A stretch of DNA of 64,000 bases from NCBI RefSeq assembly GCF_017876405.1, contig NZ_JAGINW010000001.1:6833203-6897202 (forward strand). The letters are read 5' to 3'. The translations under genes were made by a program, and so were the position numbers. This DNA comes from Kibdelosporangium banguiense (GTDB taxonomy: Bacteria; Actinomycetota; Actinomycetes; Mycobacteriales; Pseudonocardiaceae). A model generated the notes under the pieces. That model did not search any database. It had not been told where the DNA came from and saw nothing but the letters and a program-made list of their open reading frames with translations. Shown in pieces: positions 34,755 to 42,867 of the stretch. Position 1 is the first letter of the stretch, and the number at the start of each line of letters is the position of its first letter.

Positions 34755-35683
34755 ACCAGTTCCTGATCGCCAACCGGCTGTGGTTCCGGGAAGGACGGAC
34801 AGCCAAAGCACTGGCACGCTACACCGAGGCGACGCAGGCCCAGCCGAACAACCCCGTTGTGGCGTTCCAGGTCGCTCGCGTGCTCTGGGCGTTCGACCGG
34901 TTCGGCGAGGCCCGTGCGGCGCTGGCCCGGGCGGACGCCAACCGCGCCCGGTTGAGTGACATCGGCCGGCTGGCCCTGGACCAGCGGCTGACGCTGACCG
35001 AATACCCGCCGGCCAGGCATTACCCTGATCTTCCGCCCGACCGGCTCGACCGGGACCTGCTGGGCGCGGCTGCCGACTGGCGTCGCGTCGCGCAGGCAGC
35101 CGACGACCGCGAGATGGGAGGCTTGGCGGTCTACGCGCTGGAGCGGTGGAACGGCGTGCCGCTGGACGCGGAAGACGCCCGCTACCTCGGCAGGATCACC
35201 ACGAACCGCGACCTGGAGGAGGCCCTGTTGACCCAGATGCCGGCATCACCGCCGCAGGAGCTGCCCCTGCGGCTCGAAGTCCGTGTGATCCCGGAGAAGG
35301 GCCGGCTGGGCGAACCCACCCAGATCACCGCGATCCTGCACAACCCCACGGACAAGCCCATAGCCGTCAACCGCCGGATGCTGCTCAACCGCCCAGGCAG
35401 GCCCGGCGAGGTATGGCTTGACCTGCGAGGCCCGGCGGGCTATCGCAACAGCGCGGGCGTCCGGATCAACGCCGGGTCCGCACCGGCCGAGTTCTTCGTG
35501 ACCCTGGCCCCCGGCGAATCAACGGAGAAATCCTGGGACCTGGCCAGGTATGCCACCACCGAAACCGCCGGCAACTACGAGATCACCCTCACCTACCACA
35601 ACGAAGCCGGCCGCTCACCGGACGGAAACCCCATGGCTGTGGGAAAAGTCAGCGGTCGCGCCACCTTCGAGCGGCACAGCTGA
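34751..35683 (+). CDS. TPR-like protein with C-terminal Ig-like domain
   Basis: A 310-residue soluble protein, start overlapping the stop of the HExxH gene (ATGA), so probably a partner. Residues 1-75 form about two tetratricopeptide-like helical hairpins (ANRLWFREGRTAKALARYTEATQAQPNNPVVAFQVARVLWAFDRFGEARAAL). A linker and helical segment follow. Residues about 175-310 form a beta-sandwich with LRLEVRVIPEKGRLGEPTQITAILHNPTDKPI and NYEITLTYHNEAG, as in intracellular Ig-like domains. No enzyme motif. A chaperone, adaptor or immunity role for the upstream protein is possible but unproven. Confidence 0.7.
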   Translation: MNQFLIANRLWFREGRTAKALARYTEATQAQPNNPVVAFQVARVLWAFDRFGEARAALARADANRARLSDIGRLALDQRLTLTEYPPARHYPDLPPDRLDRDLLGAAADWRRVAQAADDREMGGLAVYALERWNGVPLDAEDARYLGRITTNRDLEEALLTQMPASPPQELPLRLEVRVIPEKGRLGEPTQITAILHNPTDKPIAVNRRMLLNRPGRPGEVWLDLRGPAGYRNSAGVRINAGSAPAEFFVTLAPGESTEKSWDLARYATTETAGNYEITLTYHNEAGRSPDGNPMAVGKVSGRATFERHS

Positions 35684-35693
35684 GCCGGCTGTC

Positions 35694-35864
35694 ACGCCGC
35701 TACCCATCCCGAAGATGTACATGTACGGCGAGCAGAACAACCACTTGTCCTACCTGCCCCAGATGAGTGCCAACGGCACCGAGCTCGCCGAGATACCCCA
35801 CTGCGCGCACTTCCCGATGTACTCCAACGCCCCCGAAAGTGGTCCCGCATCACAAAGTTCGTGA
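35694..35864 (+). pseudogene. C-terminal remnant of an alpha/beta-hydrolase
   Basis: About 55 codons reading KMYMYGEQNNHLSYLP, then GTELAEIPHCAHFPMYSNAP. This is the characteristic end of one alpha/beta-hydrolase subgroup, including the catalytic histidine in PHCAHFPMYSN. The nucleophile and acid parts are absent: the sequence just upstream belongs to the TPR gene. The last ten codons diverge before a stop at 35862. A relic of a deleted gene. Confidence 0.65.
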
Positions 35865-35875
35865 TCGGGTAGCGG

Positions 35876-36574
35876 TCACACGACAGTGATCTTGTCGACG
35901 TTCGGGCCGCCGTTGCTTGTTGTCGCGGTGGCTCTGATTTTGCTGGTGCCGGCGAGCAGGTTCACGCGGATGGTCAGTGTTCGCCAGTCTTCCCAGCCGT
36001 TGGTCGGTGGGAAGTTCACGGACGCCGTTTTGATCCCGTTGACTGTGATGTCCATGGGGCGGTTCTCGGAACTGGCGTTGGTGTACCGGAAGACAACGTT
36101 GACACTTGTGGTCGCGAGGGCGGTCACGGTCCACTCGACGGAACTGCCGACCTCGTTGTCGTAGTCGACGAAGCCGGAGCCGGTGAACCCTGCGTGATTG
36201 GACTCGATCCGTCCGTTACGGATAGTCGCGTTCTCCGCTTGGAAGTCCACACCTTGTGGTTGAGGCGGTGTCCTCTCGGGAGCCTGCTGCGGGGGAGGCG
36301 CGGGCTTTGGTGTCCGGGCACTCGTGGATGACGACGGCGGTGGCTGGGCGTCCGGACTGCTGGGCGCCGGACCGACTGAGGGCGTCGGAAGCAGCACGGA
36401 CACTGTCGACTGAGGAGGCTGCGTCGTCACCGGCAGCTCGGAGTCCTGTCCTTGCGGCACAACGATCTGCGCGCCGGCCGGTGCGTCCGGCTGGCTCACC
36501 AACAGCGTCACCACCATGCCCGCCGCCGCGCAGGAGGCAGCGCCGGACAGGGCCCACTTGAGGCTACGCCTCAC
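35876..36574 (-). CDS. Membrane-anchored or secreted CBM35-like carbohydrate-binding protein
   Basis: A 232-residue exported protein. An N-terminal hydrophobic segment (about 7-27, ALSGAASCAAAGMVVTLLV) serves as signal or anchor. A Pro/Ser/Gln-rich linker (about 30-108) leads to a C-terminal beta-sandwich starting VDFQAENATIRNG and ending GGPNVDKITVV, matching carbohydrate-binding module family 35/6, with VDYDNEVGSSVEWTV and NRPMDITVNG as family strands. There is no catalytic domain. It is probably a cell-surface glycan-binding protein. It converges on the hydrolase remnant. Confidence 0.8.
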   Translation of the reverse strand: MRRSLKWALSGAASCAAAGMVVTLLVSQPDAPAGAQIVVPQGQDSELPVTTQPPQSTVSVLLPTPSVGPAPSSPDAQPPPSSSTSARTPKPAPPPQQAPERTPPQPQGVDFQAENATIRNGRIESNHAGFTGSGFVDYDNEVGSSVEWTVTALATTSVNVVFRYTNASSENRPMDITVNGIKTASVNFPPTNGWEDWRTLTIRVNLLAGTSKIRATATTSNGGPNVDKITVV

Positions 36575-36683
36575 CCCAACTCCTTCCCGGTTCCTGCCAC
36601 AGGATTAACACACCACAGGAAACGATCATGGAATCATGTGCCCAGCACATCACCCAGCACAAACGCGGCTGCCGGTAACAGTG

Positions 36684-37403
36684 TCACCGGGTGTCGCGGG
36701 CGGCGGCTTCCTCTGGGGTGGGGGCGGTGCCGCCGAGGTGGGCGGGCAGCCACCAGGGGGCGTCGGCGGGCTTGTCGGGGTAGTCGGCCTGGGCCTTCTC
36801 GAGCAGGGTCGTCATCCGGGTGCGCAACTCCCGGGTGAGCTGGTCCTGGTTGTCCTGCGGGGTGGGGTGCAGCGGCTCGCCGGCGCGGATCAGGATCGGG
36901 ACGTGACGCTGGGTGAGATTCTTCGGCCGGCCTTTGGTCCACAGGCGCTGGCTGCCCCAGACGGTCATCGGGATGAGCGGGACGTTCGCCTCGGCGGCCA
37001 TCCGCACCGCACCGCTCTTGATCGCCTTCACGGTGAAGGACTGGCTGATGGTCGCTTCGGGGAACACGCCGACCACCTCGCCGGCCTTCAGGGCGGTCAC
37101 GGCTTGCTGGTACGACGCCTGGCCTGCGGATCGGTCGACGGAGATGTGGTGCATGCCGCGCATCAGCGGCCCGGCGACGCGGTTGGCGAAGATCTGCTTC
37201 TTGGCCATGAAGCGGGTCTTGCGCCTGGCGGGCAGACCGGCCAGGCCGCAGAAGATGAAGTCCAGGTAGCTGACGTGCGTACAGGCCAGAACCGCCCCGC
37301 CGGTGGCCGGGATGTGCTCGGCGCCCCGCACGTCCAGCTTGAGGTCGAGCACCCGGAACAAGGTCTTGCAGGCGAGGATGACTGGCGGGTACACGAGCTC
37401 CAC
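36684..37403 (-). CDS. 1-acyl-sn-glycerol-3-phosphate acyltransferase (PlsC family)
   Basis: A 239-residue membrane-associated acyltransferase that makes phosphatidate in phospholipid synthesis. The catalytic HxxxxD motif is THVSYLD (about residue 42), the acceptor-binding motif is GVFPEATIS (about 113), and the IPMTVWGSQRLW block follows. GTG 37403 has GAGG upstream. The C-terminal ADAPWWLPAHLGG ending is common in actinobacterial homologues. Single gene; there are several PlsC paralogues in such genomes, so this one may act on a special acceptor. Confidence 0.9.
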   Translation of the reverse strand: MELVYPPVILACKTLFRVLDLKLDVRGAEHIPATGGAVLACTHVSYLDFIFCGLAGLPARRKTRFMAKKQIFANRVAGPLMRGMHHISVDRSAGQASYQQAVTALKAGEVVGVFPEATISQSFTVKAIKSGAVRMAAEANVPLIPMTVWGSQRLWTKGRPKNLTQRHVPILIRAGEPLHPTPQDNQDQLTRELRTRMTTLLEKAQADYPDKPADAPWWLPAHLGGTAPTPEEAAARDTR

Positions 37404-37580
37404 GGGAACCTCATTTCGACGAGTGCTGTCCGTTTCGCACGGATTACCCTGTCGTCATCTTCCCATGGTTGAGTCACCGGGGCCGTGTGGCGCCGAGCAC
37501 AAGCAGTGACGGGCAAGCGGTGACGGGCCAAGCAGTGACCCTTGTGGACTTGCCTACGGTTTGCCGCTCTCCCTGATCCT

Positions 37581-38636
37581 CTAGGGGACCAGCACGGCAC
37601 GCCCGCGGATCCGGCCTGCCCGCAACCGCCTCAGTGCCTCACCGGCGGCGGACAGGCTGAACAGTTCGGTTTCCACGCGCAGGCTCCCGGCCTGGGCCAG
37701 GGCGATCACGTTGTGCAGCTCCGGTCGTGTGCCCCAGAACGGCAGGGACAGTGCAGCGCCTGGGGGGAGTGGGCCGGGTTTGCTGATGGTGAGTCGCCCG
37801 GCTGCACTGCCCAGCACCACAAGATCGCCACCGGCTCGCAAAGTTCGGGCGCCGAGGGCGAGAGTCGCGTCGCTGCCGACGAAGTCGAATACGGCGTCCA
37901 CTCCGGTCCCGCCGGTGGCGGCGCGTAACACCTCGCTGGTGTCAGGTTTGGTCAGCGTCGTCATGTCCGCGCCGGACAGGTGAGCGAGTTCCAGGGCGTC
38001 CTCGCGAATGTCGACCGCGAGGACGCGACTGGGCGTGACGGCGCGCAGGATCTGAACGGCGAGATGTCCGAGGCCGCCGACGCCGATCACGGCGACAGTG
38101 GTGCCCTCACGGAGTTTCCCTGACAGACCGGCGATCGCGTGGTACGGCGTCAAACCGGCGTCGGTCAGCGGTGCGGCCTGGGTCGCGTCCAGATCTCCGA
38201 TCGGGACGAGATGACGCGGGGCGGGCACCAGCAAGTGGTCGGCCATGCCACCATCCCGGCCGAGCCCGGCTCCTGACCAGGCCAGCTCGCTCCGGCGGTC
38301 GCAGTAGTTGTCGTGGCCGACGGCGCATCGCCTGCACCGGCCGCATCCCCACGGTCCGTAGACCGCGACTCTCGTGCCGATTTCGATCCCGGTCGCCGCG
38401 GGGCCGACCGCCACGACGTGCCCGGCGACTTCGTGGCCGAGGGTGAACGGGACCGAATACGGCATTTTGCCTGCGTCCGCGTCGATTACGTGCAGGTCGG
38501 AGTGGCAGATTCCGGCCGCCTCCACTGCGATGAGCACCTCGGTGCCCTGGGGGACCGGAACCTCGAGATCGACCAGCCGGGGCGGTGTGCCCCAGGCGGT
38601 GAGCCGCAGTGCGGTGCTCTTGCGTGCCGTCGTCAC
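37581..38636 (-). CDS. Zinc-dependent alcohol dehydrogenase (MDR family)
   Basis: A 351-residue medium-chain dehydrogenase. Catalytic zinc ligands are in GICHSDLH and TLGHEVAGHV; structural zinc cysteines in WGCGRCRRCAVGHDNYC; the NAD-binding loop is VIGVGGLGHLAVQIL (about 172) with an acidic VDIRED after beta 2 indicating NAD. It is divergent from the SDR at 38655, with only 18 bases between the starts, so the palindrome covering the SDR start may also affect it. It may oxidise an alcohol or reduce an aldehyde produced by the catabolic cluster; that link is inference. Confidence 0.92.
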   Translation of the reverse strand: MTTARKSTALRLTAWGTPPRLVDLEVPVPQGTEVLIAVEAAGICHSDLHVIDADAGKMPYSVPFTLGHEVAGHVVAVGPAATGIEIGTRVAVYGPWGCGRCRRCAVGHDNYCDRRSELAWSGAGLGRDGGMADHLLVPAPRHLVPIGDLDATQAAPLTDAGLTPYHAIAGLSGKLREGTTVAVIGVGGLGHLAVQILRAVTPSRVLAVDIREDALELAHLSGADMTTLTKPDTSEVLRAATGGTGVDAVFDFVGSDATLALGARTLRAGGDLVVLGSAAGRLTISKPGPLPPGAALSLPFWGTRPELHNVIALAQAGSLRVETELFSLSAAGEALRRLRAGRIRGRAVLVP

Positions 38637-38645
38637 ATCGCCGAC

Positions 38646-38669
38646 GATACAAAAATGAACTCAGTTCGA
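38646..38669. promoter_or_regulatory. Cluster operator at the SDR start
   Basis: TGAACTCAGTTCG (38656-38668) contains the exact inverted repeat GAACT-C-AGTTC. It overlaps the second to fifth codons of the SDR and lies five bases after a possible -10 (GATACA 38646-38651), the same spacing as at the other promoters of this cluster. The message would be leaderless or nearly so. Confidence 0.65.
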
Positions 38670-39413
38670 ATAGGGCTCGCGGGCAAGGTGGCGCTGGTGA
38701 CCGGTGCCGGGTCGGGCATCGGCCAGGCGGTCGCCCGCAAGCTGAGCGACCTCGGCGCGCAACTGGTCCTGGCCGACGTGAACGCGGACGCCGTCGAGCG
38801 GGTGGCCGGCGCGGTGGCGAACGCGCGGGCGCTGAGTATGGATGTTTCAGACGTCGACCAGGTCGATCGGGTGATCGGCGGGATCGGCCGGCTGGACGTG
38901 GTCGTGCACGCGGCCGGAGTGGACGATCCCGTGGCCAAGGAGTGGATCGCGGACGCGATGCTGGCCTGCAAGCCGCCGGAAGTGACCGCGCGGCTGGAGA
39001 TCGACACGTGGCGGCGGGTCATGGCGGTCAACCTGGACGGGACATTCCACGTCCTGCGGGCGTCCCTTCGTGCGATGACGAGCGGTTCCATCGTCGTGAT
39101 CGGGTCGTCGTCAGCGTTCGACGCCCCCACTGGCTATCCGCACTACTCCGCGTCCAAGGCCGGGGTGCACGCGCTGGCCCAGGCCGTTGCCAAGGAGGCG
39201 ATCGCCTTCGGAGTCCGGGTCAACGTCGTCGCGCCTGGTCCGACGGAGACCGGGATGGCCGCGAGGACTCCGGCGGTGATGCGGGAGGCGTTCAGCGGGT
39301 CGTACGCCACGCCGGAGCAGATCGCGGACATCGCGGTGTTCCTGGCCGGTGAGCAGTCCTCGAACCTGGTGGGTGCGGTGCTGCTGGCCAACGGCGGCCG
39401 TTTCACGTCGTGA
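38655..39413 (+). CDS. Short-chain dehydrogenase/reductase
   Basis: A 252-residue classical SDR: VALVTGAGSGIGQAVA cofactor loop, VVVHAAG, catalytic serine in VVIGSSSAF, and YSASK with the YxxxK pair; D in LADVNAD selects NAD. It oxidises or reduces a hydroxyl/keto group, substrate unknown. A repressor palindrome overlaps its ATG, and another lies between it and the downstream ABC genes, which marks it as the first member of the regulon. No ribosome site is visible, in line with a leaderless start. Confidence 0.9.
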   Translation: MNSVRIGLAGKVALVTGAGSGIGQAVARKLSDLGAQLVLADVNADAVERVAGAVANARALSMDVSDVDQVDRVIGGIGRLDVVVHAAGVDDPVAKEWIADAMLACKPPEVTARLEIDTWRRVMAVNLDGTFHVLRASLRAMTSGSIVVIGSSSAFDAPTGYPHYSASKAGVHALAQAVAKEAIAFGVRVNVVAPGPTETGMAARTPAVMREAFSGSYATPEQIADIAVFLAGEQSSNLVGAVLLANGGRFTS

Positions 39414-39421
39414 GGCAGGGC

Positions 39422-39467
39422 TTGCCAGCGGCGAGCCTGGCGGTTACCGTCAACTGAACTGAGTTCA
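39422..39467 (+). promoter_or_regulatory. Promoter and operator of the ABC-transporter operon
   Basis: TTGCCA (39422-39427), 17 bases, TACCGT (39445-39450), then the perfect 13-base palindrome TGAACTGAGTTCA (39455-39467) covering the expected transcription start. The best-matching copy of the cluster operator. Confidence 0.8.
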
Positions 39468-39493
39468 CTTTGTCCTCAAGGGAGAGGAACGCC

Positions 39494-40363
39494 GTGGATC
39501 AACTCCTGCTCGTGCTGGTCAACGGTGTCGCCAGCGGCGCCATCTACGGCCTGATGGGCCTCGGCCTGGTGATCATCTACCGGGCCACGGACGTGGTGAA
39601 CTTCGCGCTCGCCAGCCTGGCCACCATCGGCTTGTACGTCGCGATCACGTTCCACGACAGTGGTGTCGCGGTGGTGGTCGGCGTGTTGGGTGCCGTCGCG
39701 GTGACGGTTGTCGCGGGCCTTGTGGTCCGCGAGGTGGTGATCAGACCGCTGGGCCAGGGGCAGCTGTTCGCCGCCCTGGTGGTGACCATGGGCGTCGCCC
39801 TGATCGCGGAAAGCGTGGTCAGTTCCGTCTGGGGCACGCAGCCGAAGTCGTTCCCCAGCCTCGTCGAGGGAACGGTCGGCATCGGTGACGCGGCCATCCC
39901 GGCGCAGAGCCTGTTGACCATCGTCGTCGCCGGGATCGCGATGGCCCTGGTGGCCTTCCTGTTCGGCCGGACCTCACACGGCTCGGCGATGCGGGCGGTG
40001 GCGGAGTCTGCGGACACCGCGACGGTCGTGGGCATCAACGTGCAACGCATCGCGAGAATGGCGTGGGCACTGGGTCTCGGGCTGGCCGCCCTCGCGGCAT
40101 GCCTGTACGCCCCCAAAGCCGGTCTGGCGCCGACCGTTCTGGCCGCGCCGCTGTTCCGGGCCTTCGCCGGGATCTTCCTCGGCGGTCTCAACAGCATGTA
40201 CGGCGCCGTGATCGGCGGCCTGATCGTCGGGGTGCTCGAGAACATCGGTGCCACCTACGTCTCGGCGAGCTTCCGTGACACGTTCGTCTTCTCGTTCACC
40301 ATCCTCGTACTGCTGATCCGTCCGCAGGGTCTGTTCGGTACGCGTACCTTCCAACGGGTTTGA
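39494..40363 (+). CDS. Branched-chain-type ABC transporter permease (LivH-like)
   Basis: A 289-residue permease with about eight hydrophobic segments and the family motifs GLGLVIIYRATDVVNFALASLA at the start and GSAMRAVAESADTATVVGINV in the coupling region, then GGLNSMYGAVIGGLIVGVLE. GTG 39494 has GGAGAGG six bases upstream; a TTG start at 39470 is less likely. First gene of the operon, followed after 8 bases by a fused LivM-LivG-LivF protein. Given the catabolic genes beside it, the substrate is more likely an organic acid than an amino acid. Confidence 0.93.
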   Translation: MDQLLLVLVNGVASGAIYGLMGLGLVIIYRATDVVNFALASLATIGLYVAITFHDSGVAVVVGVLGAVAVTVVAGLVVREVVIRPLGQGQLFAALVVTMGVALIAESVVSSVWGTQPKSFPSLVEGTVGIGDAAIPAQSLLTIVVAGIAMALVAFLFGRTSHGSAMRAVAESADTATVVGINVQRIARMAWALGLGLAALAACLYAPKAGLAPTVLAAPLFRAFAGIFLGGLNSMYGAVIGGLIVGVLENIGATYVSASFRDTFVFSFTILVLLIRPQGLFGTRTFQRV

Positions 40364-40371
40364 GGCAGGTC

Positions 40372-42867
40372 ATGACGGCTGTTGGAGCAAAAACGGCTAT
40401 CCGTTCGAGGCTGGCCAAGGCCGCCCTCGCGCCGATCGCGGCCGCCGTGGTCATCGCGGTGATGGATTCGGGTGCGATTCCGCCCTACCAGGCGTATTCG
40501 GTGGCGCTCGCCGCCGTGTACACGATCGTCGTGCTGTCGGTCGGCCTGCTGGCGGGATGGTCCGGCATCTGGTCGGTCGGACACCCCGCGTTCTTCGCCC
40601 TCGGCGCGTATTTCGCCGCGTACGGCAGCGCGCACGCCTGGTCTCTGGAACTCATCGTCGTCGGTGCGATCGCCGCCAGCGCGATACTGGGCGGGTTCCT
40701 CGGCTTCGCCGGAGCCCGGTTCTCCACGCTCTACATCGCACTGCTCACTCTGGCGTTCAGCCTGGTGTCACTCGAAGTCATCAACCGGTGGACCGACGTC
40801 ACCGGCGGCGACCAGGGTGTACCAGTGTCCCAGGTGGACAGTCTGGCCGGGGAGCTGCCCAGTGGCGGCACGCAGGCGCAGGTCCTCGCGGTCGCCGCTG
40901 CCGGGGTGTGCCTGGCGATCGCCGTCCTGGTCAAGGGTTCTGCCTTGCGGATGCGGCTGGTCGCGGCCAAGTCACACCCGATGGTCGCCCAGTCGATCGG
41001 GATCGCGCCCGAGGCGCAGTCGGCGCTCTCGTTCGCGGTGAGCGCCGCGTTCACGGGATTCGCCGGTGTGCTGCTCGGCCTGATGACCGGGTTCGTCAGC
41101 CCGGATCCGTTCTCCCTCAACATGGGCATTTCGCTGATCGCGTCCTGTGTCCTGGGCGGAGTCGGGACTGTGCTGGGCGCTGTCGTGGGCGGCGCGTACC
41201 TCGCGTGGTCGCCGACGCTGGCCGGCGCCGCCGGGCTGCCGCAGCCCGTTGTGCAGGGCATTGTGCTGATCGCGGTGCTGATCTTCCTGCCCAGCGGTGT
41301 GGTGCCGTTCCTCGGCAAGCTCGTGCGACGGATACTGCCGTCCCGCGAGACGCACCCGGTGGTCGAGCTACAACCGCAACCGGAGCCGGAAGCCAAGGTC
41401 GCGAGTCCGGACGGGCCGCCGGTGTTGACCCTGAACGGGGTGTCGGTGCGGTTCGGCGGGTTGAAAGCGCTCGAAGACGCGTCACTGTCGGTGCGACGCG
41501 GCGAAGTGCTGGCCATCATCGGGCCGAACGGTGCGGGCAAGACCACCCTGATGAACGTCCTGTCCGGGCTTACCGGCGGTGGTCAGGTCGACGGGACCGC
41601 GGACTACGCCGGAAAGCAGTTGCTGAGAACAAGGCCGACAGCCCGGCGCCGCCTCGGGGTCGGGCGTACCTTCCAGCACGCGGAGGCGTTCAGCGAACTC
41701 ACCGTCGCCGAGAATGTCCTGTGCACGCACCGCTGGATCACACCGCGGCATCGTGCCGTCGTGGATGAGCTGCTGGGCCGGGTCGGCCTGGCGGACGTCG
41801 CGGATCGCTACCCGGCTGACCTGTCGTTCGGCCTGCAGAAGCGGCTGGACCTGGCCAGGGCGATGGCTGAGGAGCCGACCCTGCTGGTCCTGGACGAACC
41901 TTTCGGCGGCCTGGACGCCGAAGAACGGGCGACTGCGGCACAGCAGATCAAGCGCCTGCGCGACAACGGCGCGACTGTGGTGATCATCGACCATGTGCTG
42001 GACGACCTGTTCGCGGTCGCCGACCGGGTGGTCGCCTTCGACTTCGGCAGGCCGATCGGTGAAGGGCCGCCCAGCACGGTTCTGCAGAACAGCGAGGTGC
42101 TGGCGTCCTATCTGGGCACGACGAGCGCGCGTACCGCGCCGCCGGAGCGTAGCGGTGACGAACCGGTCGCCATCCGGCTGACAGGCATCGATCACCATTA
42201 CGGTGGCGTCGCGGCGTTGCATGGAGTTGATCTTGAAGTCCGTGCGGGAGTCGTGCTGGGTGTCGTCGGCGCGAACGGCGCGGGCAAGAGCACGCTGGGA
42301 CGTATCCTGCATGGCTCGCTGCGTCCCTCCAGCGGCATTCGCGAGGTGGACGGGGTACGCGCCAGCGTCGTTCCCGAAGGCCGTGCCTTGTTCAAAACCC
42401 TGACCCTGCGGGAAAACCTTGAAGTCGCCGCGTACTCGGCGGGTCTCAAGGGCGCGACCTTGCGGGAGAAACTCGACGAGACAGCCGAGTGGCTGCCGAA
42501 ACGGTTGCGCGACAGGCTGTCGGTCCAGGCCGCCGCGCTGAGTGGCGGCGAGCAACAGATCCTGGCCATCGCCCGCGCCATGATGGCCGGTCCGGACGTT
42601 CTCATCGTCGACGAACCCGCGCTCGGCCTTGCGCCCGCACTCATCGACGAGGTCTACGAGCGAATCGGCCGCCTCGCCGACGACGGCATGACGGTCGTTC
42701 TGCTGGAGCAGCTCCTCAGCCGGGCCATGACCGCCTGCCACGAGGTGATCGTCCTGCATGAAGGTTCGATCGCCGCACGTGGGAAGCCCGCGGACACCGG
42801 TTTCGCGGCGCTGGCCGAAGCGGCGTACTTCGGCGGCGAGCGAGTGACCGCGCTGGAGGTGGGATGA
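40372..42867 (+). CDS. Fused LivM-LivG-LivF ABC transporter protein
   Basis: An 831-residue fusion of three normally separate subunits. Residues about 1-320 are a LivM-type permease with VLSVGLLAGWSGIWSVGHPAFFALGAY. A Pro/Glu linker (about 325-350) leads to the first ATPase (about 352-590): Walker A GPNGAGKTT, signature LSFGLQKRLDLARAM, Walker B LLVLDEPFGGLD, H-loop IIDHVLDD. The second ATPase (about 605-825) has Walker A GANGAGKST, signature LSGGEQQILAIARAM, Walker B VLIVDEPALGLAPA and the LivF-style glutamine VVLLEQLL. ATG 40372 has GAGG upstream; TTG 40360 is a weaker option. Its stop overlaps the next gene (ATGA). With LivH and one of two lipoprotein binding proteins it forms a complete importer. 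Confidence 0.93.
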   Translation: MTAVGAKTAIRSRLAKAALAPIAAAVVIAVMDSGAIPPYQAYSVALAAVYTIVVLSVGLLAGWSGIWSVGHPAFFALGAYFAAYGSAHAWSLELIVVGAIAASAILGGFLGFAGARFSTLYIALLTLAFSLVSLEVINRWTDVTGGDQGVPVSQVDSLAGELPSGGTQAQVLAVAAAGVCLAIAVLVKGSALRMRLVAAKSHPMVAQSIGIAPEAQSALSFAVSAAFTGFAGVLLGLMTGFVSPDPFSLNMGISLIASCVLGGVGTVLGAVVGGAYLAWSPTLAGAAGLPQPVVQGIVLIAVLIFLPSGVVPFLGKLVRRILPSRETHPVVELQPQPEPEAKVASPDGPPVLTLNGVSVRFGGLKALEDASLSVRRGEVLAIIGPNGAGKTTLMNVLSGLTGGGQVDGTADYAGKQLLRTRPTARRRLGVGRTFQHAEAFSELTVAENVLCTHRWITPRHRAVVDELLGRVGLADVADRYPADLSFGLQKRLDLARAMAEEPTLLVLDEPFGGLDAEERATAAQQIKRLRDNGATVVIIDHVLDDLFAVADRVVAFDFGRPIGEGPPSTVLQNSEVLASYLGTTSARTAPPERSGDEPVAIRLTGIDHHYGGVAALHGVDLEVRAGVVLGVVGANGAGKSTLGRILHGSLRPSSGIREVDGVRASVVPEGRALFKTLTLRENLEVAAYSAGLKGATLREKLDETAEWLPKRLRDRLSVQAAALSGGEQQILAIARAMMAGPDVLIVDEPALGLAPALIDEVYERIGRLADDGMTVVLLEQLLSRAMTACHEVIVLHEGSIAARGKPADTGFAALAEAAYFGGERVTALEVG

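Noticed and set aside
36684..37580. Possible extra gene in the 177-base gap after the acyltransferase start
   Set aside because: No start with a ribosome site and no conserved translation; only GC-rich spacer.
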